Positions 46,751 to 56,194 of a DNA stretch of 64,000 nucleotides are shown here, piece after piece; positions within the stretch are counted from its first letter, which is position 1, and each line of letters begins with the position of its first letter. This DNA comes from Isoetes taiwanensis (Eukaryota > Streptophyta > Lycopodiopsida > Isoetales > Isoetaceae). Made by a program: the position numbers and the translations under genes. The notes below the pieces were generated by a model. The model was not told the DNA's origin and ran no database searches. It saw only the letters and a list, made by a program, of their open reading frames with translations. The stretch is from contig JAJEKV010000016.1 in the NCBI GenBank assembly GCA_021234155.1, positions 1,552,001 through 1,616,000 of the forward strand. Direction: 5' to 3'.

Positions 46751-49700
46751 CTTGTCAAGATGACGAACCGCCGCGGAACAAGCTTCCACCATCTTTTGTT
46801 GTCTCAAGCTCGCCCTGGTTCTGAGGACACGCTTTGGGAACAACGTCATTTCTAGTGAAGACCGGCATTCTCCGACTCCTACCGCTTCATCGTTGTTGCT
46901 TCAAGAAGACACACCGAGTCCAAAGACATAACGAGACTTCCACCACCCTTCCAACCGTCACCAAGTCCTCGTGAGCCAAAGCCTGCGGCATCTCCTTCCA
47001 AAGAATCACCACCAGTTCGGAGCAGGTTGCCACCACCCTTTGTTCCATCCCGGGACCTCTGAAGCTCCACAACAAAGGGTGCTCAAGAACAAGCTACCCC
47101 CTTTTGTAGTTTCGCCCCCCTTCGTTGCAAACATACAAGGAACACGAGTAAAACACGTAAGACCGTGGAGATTCACTACAATTTCTCTCACCGGGACTTC
47201 ACTACAAATGAGGACGACGCCCAAAGATGCACTCCTCTTCACACAACAACGGTTGTGACACATGGATTTGCGTAATTCGGTCCGCTCTAAAGGAGATGTT
47301 TGCAAGAACTCCTTTTCAAGATGGTACAAGAACGGTGATGCCACAACCTCTTATGGGCCATCACCATCCTTTAACTTTGTACCCAGCCTATTCGGGAACA
47401 ACTTCACGTGGTCTGTTTTCCTCTACAAGCACACCACTCAGGACAGAGGAAGTCACCCCCAGAGTAGAAGTTTCATCAGAAGATGAAGACACCAACGAGG
47501 AACAAAGAGATTACATGTTCTCAAGCCAATCTTCAAAGAAATTCAAGGTGGATTTTGGTTTGAGGGCGTGCTCCTCTGCAAGAAGAAGAAATCTTATGGA
47601 TGAACACAAAATGAGGAGACTTTTGAGAACTAAATGCTGCTCATTGGGTTGCATCAACAGATTTAATATGGCTAAATTACGAGCAGTTAGAGACAACTAC
47701 AGTTCCATGACATTGGCGCACTGTAATGCCTACTTAGCTTATCATGCAAGACCAGACCGCAACACCTTCTTGCACTACATTAACCGGTCAAGAAGTTTGC
47801 CGAAAATGCTTTATGGTTGTCCACCGTTTAGGGTCCACCGTAATGTCTAGAATACACAAAAGACTGGACAAAAATCCAAAGAATCGATGATCATTGTGGA
47901 CCAAGAAGAGTTGTAACCATGCATGCCTTTGTCTGCCGTGGTCATGGATGGAGAAATATTTTAGAGAAACATGTGAGAAGCTACCTAACAAACAACATGT
48001 ATCATTTAACCGATAACATCACCAAAAAGATGTTTTTAATGAGTACAAAGAGACTTGCACTCAGCTTCAAAGACATCTCTTACTCACACTTCACCGTGAT
48101 CGTGGAAAAGTGAATTCGGTCTTGTGAAAATTCCTAGAAAACATAGAATGTCTGTTTCTCAAGGTGTGCAGAATTAAAGAGTCAACGAGAATAAGAAGTA
48201 AGCTCATGTTCTCCAATCTCTCACTTGTTTCAGAGAAAATGTTTTGACCTGATTTCTTCTACAGATATTGTGCAATAGAACCTTGCCAGACATCGTGAAC
48301 AACAAGCAGCAGAGAGAAGAAAGCTTGCCAAGCATAGAAAAAAAGCTCTTGAACGTCCACTGCAATACATGTCTGTTGTGATTGATGGAATGGACAAAAA
48401 AAAAACAACTCTACCACATTTCTTGAACATTCCTAAGGATGTGCCAGAGGAATGTTTTGTTAAGGTCCACCTTGTAGGAGCTATGGTCTTCAAAGGAAGT
48501 CTAAAGTGCAAAGTATTTTTGACGTATCCAAACTTGCATGGTGACCCGAACCTCACAATTACAATTCTTAACAAGATCCCGCGGCGAGCAAGAGCAATTA
48601 CCACCAGTGCTTTATCTGCAACTTGACAATACTACAAGGGAGAACAAGAATCAAACACTCTTTGCGTACTGTGCCATGTTAGTGGAGCTAGGGATCTTTA
48701 GAAAAGTGAAGCTCGGTTTCTTACTTGTAGGCCACACTCATGATCGATTGACCAAATGTTCAAGCAGATTTTTCAGCGCTTTAGAAGGAAGAAGGCTTTC
48801 GCCTTCCTTCTTTAGTTCAATTATTGAAGATTCTTACACTCCTACTCCAAAGGGTCGATCTTCTTAAAGAGACCGCTGATTTTAGAGAGTTTGTTTTCTC
48901 TCAACGCTCAAACAGAGAACAAGCCGTGAACAAGTTGAATGATCTCACCTTTCAAAGATCATATCAAGTTCTACTTGAAGGATGGCCAAAGCTTCTTACT
49001 GTGGGAAGAAGTATACCACAACTAAGGACCTGAGTCCACCGGAGGGATTACGCTTCCTTAAATATATTCCGGACACTTCCTTCATAGAGCGTCTTTGAAC
49101 AACTTCCTCAAAAATCCTAAGGAGTCCAAGGAAGAAAAAGTACCCCAGAGTCATCCTTAAAAGCCATTGAAAATGGAATTTCCTCAGCTTTAAGTACTTC
49201 TTAGAAGAAGATGGGATGTGGTGGAGTAATTTCTTTCTCGAACAGAAAAATTGTTGTACAACATATAGCTCTAAGACAGTTGCAAGAACCATTTCAATGG
49301 CCTAACACCTTCCATCAACCCCAAAGACCAAGCGGATCCAAGCAAAGGCTACATTTGCACCTGCAGAGAAGACGAGGAGGACCGAGTCATGTACCTCGGA
49401 CCAAGACGCAGGAATGAGCCTCAAGGTAATATCACGTAAATTATCAAAGGTATGCTAATTGCTCTTCCGACCGAGGAGGATGACAAAGGTCGCCTAATCG
49501 CTCGATAGCAAAAGTGCTTGACACAACCAAGGAGGAAGGCTTAGTCACTAAACTCAAGATTCATTGGCTTGCAACACGCCGTAAAAATGCTTTTGAAGGT
49601 AGATATGAGTTAGAAATGAGAAGCCAAGGAAAAGGGAGAAAGTCCAAGAAGGTGGGTTGTAGGGACGAAATGAACCTTAATGACGGACTATTTTGTGCTA

Positions 49701-49966
49701 TGATTTTAAATTGAAATCGACAATCGCCTATGCCGTAAGACTATCAATTTGCTTAAAAAGCTTGTAATTACTTAAGAAGATGATGAAGAAGGTGGTGACA
49801 ATGCTTCACCGTCTGTTGATAGTGATGAGGAAGATAACTCAAGCACTTCTCTCGGATGACAAAGGAAAGAAGTGAAGGTGATGACGATGGCATAAATGAA
49901 TATGAAGACGTCCTGGATCCCTCTCTCATCACTCCTCACACTTTTGCACATAACTCTGAGTCTTAG
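46751..49966 (+). pseudogene. DUF7869-type gene (putative transposase/nuclease), frameshifted
   Basis: Begins after a splice-acceptor-like TTTTGCAG at 46750 with proline-rich LPPSFVVS/LPPFVVS segments. 47227-47850 ends in a domain with TKCCSLGCINRF. 47919-48113 contains CRGHGWRNILEKHV. 48369-48626 has VIDGMDKKKTTLPHF. After a frameshift 48600-48867 has LYLQLDNTTRENKN and LLVGHTHDRL. The trio D-G-M-D, Q-L-D-N-x2-R-E-N-K-N and G-H-T-H is the hallmark of proteins I know as DUF7869, whose spacing suggests an RNase H-like nuclease. 49200-49714 carries YICTCREDEEDRV and a segment (EEDDKGRLIA...) resembling a BAH-type fold. An acidic tail ends at a stop, 49964-49966. Function is unproven. Several frameshifts and stops make this copy inactive. 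Confidence 0.72.
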
Positions 49967-50575
49967 AAAAAGACTGTAAATTTTGCATGTGAATATGAAG
50001 ATTCTATCTTCAAATTTTGAGAATACTACGTTTCAAGCATTCTGAGACTTACTTCAATTTTTTTTGTTAAATATTTTATCCTCCGAAATTAGAGTTTTCT
50101 CTTTAAACATACTTGAAGAACATTCTATTTGCTAAGAAAAGTGACACTTTAAAAAGTCAATTTTTCGTTGCAAAAAAAAAAATTAGTCATTTGGGGGTCA
50201 AAATAGAATTTCATGCATCTTTTTTTTTTTTTTAACCTCGTTTTACTCCCGTTTTTGTAAAAAAAAAAGGGAATCTTTGAGGAATATTCCTTTTGCTCTC
50301 GTTTCAATGATTTGCTCCCGTTTAATACGCAATCTTGTTCTCTATTTGTTTGCATCTCCTTGCCATGGTTGCCTGAGTCAAATTTTCGGCATGTTTATGT
50401 CTTGTGTTTTGCAAGTAATACTGAAATTTATCAGATGTGTTTTAAGGAAGGAGGATTTTTCTATGAGAAACATTATCATGTGGTGCTGTTATTTTGTAAG
50501 CATGAGAAGCAGAGAAACTTGTTTTGCTTATCCAAAGTTCTCATTTGACTGACAAGTTGAATTACTGTTTTACAG

Positions 50576-50881
50576 CTTTTAAGATAGATCTGCACCAATC
50601 TACACTCAAGCACGGTTTTTACCTCCTTCAAAAATGCTAGATGCAGATGTAACCCAAAGCGTTATTGGTGAAGGCTGTGTCATCAAGGTTTTTACCAAAT
50701 TAGTGACCTAATACTAACCTTTACAGTATCAGGTGGAAACTCCATCTCGAGTTTCTAATTATTGTTTTTTCCTCTTCTATAGAATTGTAAAATTCACCAT
50801 TCTGTGGTTGGATTGAGATCTTGGATTAATGAGGGCGCTATAATTGAAGATGCTCTTCTTATGGGTGCTGATTACTATGAG
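50576..50881 (+). pseudogene. ADP-glucose pyrophosphorylase small subunit, two exons
   Basis: Exon 50576-50687 (acceptor TTTTACAG) reads DRSAPIYTQARFLPPSKMLD and VIGEGCVIK. Exon 50783-50881 reads [20 protein letters not shown] and [12 protein letters not shown]. This is the start of the C-terminal beta-helix domain of the plastid enzyme that makes ADP-glucose for starch. A TAA replaces the tyrosine codon expected before DRSAP, and a cysteine normally found in GLRSC is W. The donor after GADYYE reads CTAAG in place of GTAAG. A gypsy LTR begins 6 bp further and I saw no other exons of the gene in the window. It is therefore a disabled fragment, with one intron retained. Confidence 0.88.
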
Positions 50882-50887
50882 CTAAGG

Positions 50888-51464
50888 TGTTACGGGTTAA
50901 AGCCGGCTTGGGGGAGTGGTTCGGGCACGCATCGGGAATCTTTATTTTTGAGAAAGTTTATTTTATGCCATTAACATTGATGAAAAAGGGCTGATAACGG
51001 GATGCGGCCTTTCAACGGGAAATATCCCAGACCTGTTAGGATCTTCTGGATCCGATCAGAGAAGGGTCGATCCGGCTTGAAAAAGGCAGAGCTATTAATA
51101 TCTCTGGCCGAATCTTAGTATCTTAAAATCTTTTGCCTTTAGATAGATATTTCCGGATCATTAAAGGGATATTTGAAAATAGGTAGATCCAACCTATATA
51201 AGCAACCGATTCCTTTGATACTGGTGCAGAAATCCGGTTGCAAGTTTGAGTGAATTCTCTGTCTTGCCAAAGCCTTCCTTGCTTGAGTTTGTCCTTTGAA
51301 ATTCTTTAGGATTGCAACTCTGATTGCTGTGTCAAGAGCAGGATAACGATTTCCTGTAATTAAGCCTAAACCCGGTTGGGTGGATTAAACCTTCTAAAGA
51401 TTGAAGAGAAGCATTTCTTTTGCTTTTAGTTGTTGAATTTCTTAAAGATTACTTTGTTGTATCA
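50888..51464 (+). repeat. Gypsy 5' LTR
   Basis: Defined by TG...CA ends and the tRNA-Met primer site 3 bp downstream. No second copy was found in the window, so the 5' edge rests on TG, the LTR-like content and the abrupt end of AGPase exon sequence. Confidence 0.7.
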
Positions 51465-51566
51465 AGTTGGTATCAGAGCCAGTCTGCTCTTGAACCTGTG
51501 ACTGTGACGATGGCACACCGTTACAATATCTCTGAAGAGCAATATCAGCAGGCCTTAAGGGCTGTT

Positions 51567-54035
51567 TTTTTTTTTTGAAGGACGTGAGGCCACAATACAC
51601 AATGCACAGACAGGAATAAAACCCTAGTGGATAGGCTGACCCAACTAGGCAAAAACACCCGTCTATGCATAAGAAGAACACCGTAAATACGTCTGCCAAA
51701 TTATCTCTTTTTTATCATCAGCTAGAGATGAGCAACGATAAGCTTTAGTGATCTTCTGCTGAGCACAATGAAGAAGCTGCTGATCAGAGATGTGTGCATA
51801 TTGGAAAATCCACAAACGTTGCCTCTGCCAGATAGACCACAAAATCCAACTAGAAGCAAGATGAAATGCCCGCTTACGCAAGCTAGGCCAAATAGGGGGA
51901 TAAAGTGCAAGTAGGATCTCCTGGCTAGTGAGAGACACACTGAAAAGAGTGAACAACCACTCCCAAGCAAGCCGCAGATGATCGCACAAGAAGAAGCAGT
52001 GTTCAATAGTTTCAACACGCTATTACGAGAGGGCAACGATCTGAAACTCTAGGATTCATCTTGTGAACCAAGACATTCACTCGAACACATCTATGGAGAA
52101 TTTGCCATCGCAACGCTGGCACTTTAGGGTGGAGCAATTTATCCCATGACCACATCCAAACACTTCTCCATTGTGGTTGAGGAACCTGAAGATGCCAGTG
52201 CTGGGATGGGGGAAGAGGCTCACAATCTAAAAGCAGCCTGTACGTGGAAGAAACAAACTTTTCTGGCTTAAGACGTGCATCACATATCCAAATAGGCACA
52301 TCGGTCTGTGGTTGCTGCACATTGGATGGCAAAAAATCAGCCACCCTAGCCCAGATTTGCCGATCCCATTTGTATAACAGAAATCTCGTCTGAAAAGCCT
52401 CCCATGACAAAAGATGACCAGAATCATACCAAGCTGCAATCGTTAAAACCCCAGCTAGCCGCCAACGCCGTTGGGTCTTTGGATGTACAAGTGCACATAA
52501 AGGCTGTTGATCATGCATACCTTGCAGGGGAAGCCACCAGCATGACATTGACAATGAAGCACACGCTTGGGGATTAACATGGAATAAAGATCTAACCGCA
52601 TCCCAGGAAGCAAGCAGTAAGGAATGGGGAAGCATTTGGATATGGATGCAGAGGATACAACAAGGCCCATGGGAGACTAGGCTTGATAGTTGCCTTGTGA
52701 AAGGGAAGACACTGCAGAAGTGATTGCCGCACCAACCTTAAGCCAGGAGAGTCATCTTTATCAAGGAGGAGCCTCCAAATGAACTTTGAAATCATGACCT
52801 GGCTTTGCAGACGGAAGTCCAACATTCCAAGCCCACCAGCCGCCTTAGGCTTGATGCACTTAGCCCAGGATACCTTAACAACAGCACCTTCTGATGTACC
52901 ACCCCAGATGAAATTCCTGACAATACAGACGATCTCATTCATCTTACATTGAGGAGCCAGTAAGACAGATGCCATATAGACATGGGTGTTGCTGAGGACG
53001 GACCTTGCAACTGTGATCCTACCAGGCAAAGATAACTTAGCCACCTTCCACCAGAACAGATGTTTCTCAAGACCTTTAATGATCTCATCCCAAGCACATG
53101 AGGCAGAAACATGCACCCCCACAGGAATGCCAAAAAGCTTTGTGGGTTGACCATGAGGAAGCACCGTTCAAGGATAGTCAAGAATACAAGAGGGAACAAC
53201 ACTATCCAGTGTCCATAGAGCAGTCCACTTTCTCCAACCCACAAGAACTCCAGAGGCCAGGGAGAAAGTATCTAGGAGCAGCTTAGCATCATGGAGATTT
53301 TCATCATTGGCCATAAACTAAAGGAAAGTGTCATCAGCATACTGATTACACACCTCCTGAGAACCATCCAACATGGGCAGACCCTGGATGACACCTTCTC
53401 GAGCTGCAACATCAAAGAGTTGAGACAACACTTCTGCAACAATAGTGAAGAGCAAGGGCGCCAAAGGACAACCCTGTCGGATCCCCCGACCAACAGTAAA
53501 GATCTGGGATGGCTCACCTTGAAAAAGCACTGTAGACCGTGCCGACACATGAAGCTTCATAATATCACGGGTGAATGCCTCTCCAAAACCCAAAGCAAGA
53601 AGTCATTTCTCCAAAAATACCCAATCCACACTGTCATAGGCTTTAGCAAAGTCTAGTTTGAGGAACACCACTTGATGACCCTGCAAGCGAGCCCAATACA
53701 TGCCCTCATATGCAGCCGCAACATTGTTCAAGATGCATCGGCCAGGGAGAAAGCCAGACTGTGTAGAAGAAATTGACTCAGCTAAGATGTTGCGTACCTT
53801 GTCAGCCAGGGCTTTAGCAAATATTTTGTAGACAGATGAGGGCAAGGTGATAGGACGCCAGTCAGAAATGGATCTAGGCTCTTTGCACTTTGGAATGAGA
53901 GAGATGCATCCAGTGTTGAGGATCTTATCTAAGCTTTGCGAACGCTGAAAATCACAAAAAGCAGCATAGACATCATTGTTGAGCCAAGGCCAGCAAGCCG
54001 TCAAGACCAGGACACTTATCATGCTTCAAATGAAA
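51567..54035 (-). mobile_element. 5'-truncated LINE inserted in gypsy gag
   Basis: Target duplication CAGGCCTTAAGGGCTGTT (51549-51566) and CAGGCCTTAAGGACTGTT (54036-54053), one mismatch in 18. A minus-strand poly(A) is seen as the T run at 51565-51576. The 5' end lies in the reverse transcriptase entry (HDKCPGLDGL near 54010). Then come RITLPSSVYKIFAKALAD-type sequence, LDFAKAYDSVDW (motif A), GRGIRQGCPLAPLLF (motif B), QYADDTFL (motif C), thumb, and a zf-RVT domain at 52050-52200 (WMWSWDKLLHPK). Frameshifts make it inactive. Same family as the LINEs at 2.5 and 22.3 kb. Confidence 0.92.
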
Positions 54036-54053
54036 CAGGCCTTAAGGACTGTT

Positions 54054-55085
54054 GATTTCATCGCAACCCAGATAGCACTGCCACAACCTACATCCCCAGA
54101 GGATTACCAGTACAAATTAGAACAGATTGCTCTACTCTATGGTTTTCTTCCCAGTAATGCCCAGCCACCTCCATTACCCAGAGACCCTCCACCGCTCATC
54201 CACCACCACCGAAAATCCGCCCGATCGGGCAACCGAGCCTCCTCAAGACTAATCAAATTGATACGCCAACTAAAAGGGATAAGGCTCCTAAATGGTTGGA
54301 AAAAGTTGATCTACCATACTTTTATCAAGGAGTGTCCGCAGTCAAGCCAATGCAAGTAATAAGTTTCCTGAGGATATGGGAAAAGTTCTTTGAGAGAGTT
54401 AACGCGACCGAACAAGAGAAACTGCAAGCCATGGACACATATTTAGATGAACAAGCTCAAGTTTGGTGGCAAGGTCGCATATTGATGCAGCCTGGTTAAC
54501 TCATGGGCAGGTTTTTCAGTAGTGCATTTGAAGCTCATTACCCCGCCCGCAAACTATTACAGGATATTGCAAAAAGAATGGGACCTTGTTAAACAGGATG
54601 ATGGTGAAACAGTGTCCGAATATTATATGAAATTTAGTCATCTAGGTTCACAAGTTAGGAACTTGGGTGAACATGAACTTTTAAGGAAGTTTGTGAATGG
54701 GTTAAGGGAGGACATATTTGCAGAGTTAGATCTTATTGAGCCAGTCAACATGGAAGATGCAATTAAAAAAGCAGGAGCTGCAGAACGAAAGTTGAACTCC
54801 AAGGCTCGTAAGTTAGTTATATGGGAAGGAGCGCCTTCTCGTGAACAGAAAAGATCAAAGCGTGAAAATTTTGAAAATAGAAGAGATAAGAAAAATAAAA
54901 GGGGTCGTGAAGAGCGTAAGACCAGATTTAATGGGAGGAATGGAAAACGCTCTAATAATGGACAGAAGACCAAACAGGAGCAGAGTAAAGGGCCTAAGAC
55001 TGGATGTTATAATTGTGGAGGTCCGCATTATCAATCCAACTGCCCAAAGAATACGGCCCCGACAGTGTTACCTTGCAGGGGAGCA
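54054..55085 (+). pseudogene. Gypsy gag with CCHC zinc knuckle
   Basis: Continuation of gag after the LINE: DFIATQIALPQPTSPEDYQ, then a P/H-rich stretch. After frameshifts come FLRIWEKFFERVNATEQEK and QAQVWWQGRI, the retrotransposon gag core, then GETVSEYYMKFSHLG and LRKFVNGLREDIFAEL. A basic region (about 54830-54990) leads to the knuckle CYNCGGPHYQSNCP at about 55005-55047. At least three reading-frame changes. In an active element it would form the nucleocapsid. Confidence 0.85.
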
Positions 55086-56194
55086 TGATGGGGCAGGGGC
55101 TGTTCTGAAGAGAGCACTCACCCATGAAATGTTAAAAAGAAATTCCAAACCTTTAAGAAATGCCTGAGACGTTGTTCAATTCTGCACGGAGCACTTCAAA
55201 GATTCTGACAAACATAGGTACTTCATATGTTAATCAAGACTGCTGTACCAGTGCTGCTGTGGTAAACATTACTAACTGTAACAAATTATTAATTGTTTTT
55301 AGGTACTTTTGGGAGATAAAGATTGATGAAGTAAGCAGAGTTGAGCAGTTTGACTGTACTACTTTATCAGGGTCTACTAAATTCCATAGCATCAGGCCAG
55401 TAAACTCCAAGGATGCTACTCAAGTTGCACATACGAATTACTCGTGCTTTTGTCATGATTGTTGGTTGGGTAAGTACAGTAAGTGCATAAACAAAGATAG
55501 AATAGGTACCTGGACTTTTTCAGAATTAAGACCAGGGATTCAAGATGATACTGCACTTGTGGATGGGCCAGTCTATGAGGGAGATGCTGAGTGGAAATCA
55601 GATATTATTGATGTAGGGGAGAACTTTGCAGTGGTTGCTCCAGCAGATAACAAGGAGAGTGTTGACTTCTACATCTTAAAGTGCATTGTACCTAAGCATG
55701 TTGTAGAGAAGGCCTACAAAGACCCATGGGGCCAAAAATTTGGGAGGAGGGAAGTCGTTGTGACAGGCAAGTTTTATAAACTGGTAGGAGACAACAAATA
55801 TGAGCTGCTTGAATATGAGCCAGACTGCAGTGTTTATAGCCACCTGGTTGTGTCATGCAATTTTGAAATGAAAGATGTAGGATGTAATATATTTGAATTG
55901 GAAGCTGATATCCATGAAAACATACTTGAAAGTTTGCAGACTCATTCACATATATTAGCACAATGTGATGTTGCTAGCAGCAGCAATCCAGCAGCCAAAA
56001 CAACAGGTAAGTCAACAGCCAAGTCAGCAGGTAAGTCAACAGACAAGTCAGCAGACAAGGTGGCAGGCAAATCAGTAGCCAAGTCAGCAGGCAAGGTGGC
56101 AGCCAAGTCAATAGCCAAGTCATCAGGTAATATGGCAGCCAAGTCAACAGCTAAATCATCCAAGTCTAAAGTTACCAAAAGATTAGACAAGTGA
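55063..56194 (+). pseudogene. Transposase-like C-terminal gene with K/S/A repeat tail
   Basis: First part (55068-55200) reads GEHDGAGAVLKRALTHEML and DVVQFCTEHFKDSDKH, with one TGA in place of a sense codon. The sequence from 55301 (after a TTTTTAG acceptor-like site) is open to 56194: YFWEIKIDEVSRVEQFDC, then NYSCFCHDCW and SKCINKDRIGTW (paired cysteines), then a domain beginning VGENFAVVAPADN. The tail is a run of AKS-, GKS- and DKS-type triplets ending SKVTKRLDK. I know this layout (G-E-x-D-G-A-G-A-x-x-K-R, later C-F-C-x2-C) from unnamed transposase-like proteins of plants and invertebrates, but the family name is not certain. It starts right after the gypsy gag knuckle. Confidence 0.6.

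Larger units (their letters stand above)
42127..50321. mobile_element. Putative methylase-carrying DNA transposon, 8.2 kb
   Basis: The left end reads TTAA-ACGGGAG (42123-42133) and the right end CTCCCGT-TTAA (50315-50325). Extending outward, GATTGCAAATTAAACGGGAG at 42114-42133 matches the reverse complement of 50315-50334 at 18 of 20 positions. Just inside, CAAAGATTCCCTT (42153-42165) is matched perfectly in inverted orientation at 50267-50279. The left end also folds as AAACGGGAGTG / CACTCCCGTTT. Inside lie two divergent genes, a DNA-methylase-like gene (minus) and a DUF7869-type gene (plus), with many palindromes between and in introns. TTAA could be the target duplication, as in piggyBac-like elements, or the repeat may extend to GATTGC. 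The exact termini are not settled. Both genes carry frameshifts, so this copy looks inactive. Confidence 0.65.
50888..55085 (+). mobile_element. Ty3/gypsy-type element, 5' LTR plus gag, nested LINE
   Basis: A 577-bp LTR at 50888-51464 starts TGTTACGGG and ends TATCA, with TATA-like CTATATAAGC near 51195. Primer-binding site TGGTATCAGAGCC starts at 51468. gag starts at 51510 (MAHRYNISEEQYQQALRAV) and is split by a LINE at 51567-54035. No pol and no 3' LTR follow in the window, so the element is truncated. The sequence after the gag zinc knuckle belongs to another gene family. Confidence 0.8.

Noticed and set aside
52592-53656. Plus-strand frames opposite the LINE
   Set aside because: Antisense to reverse transcriptase motifs on the minus strand.
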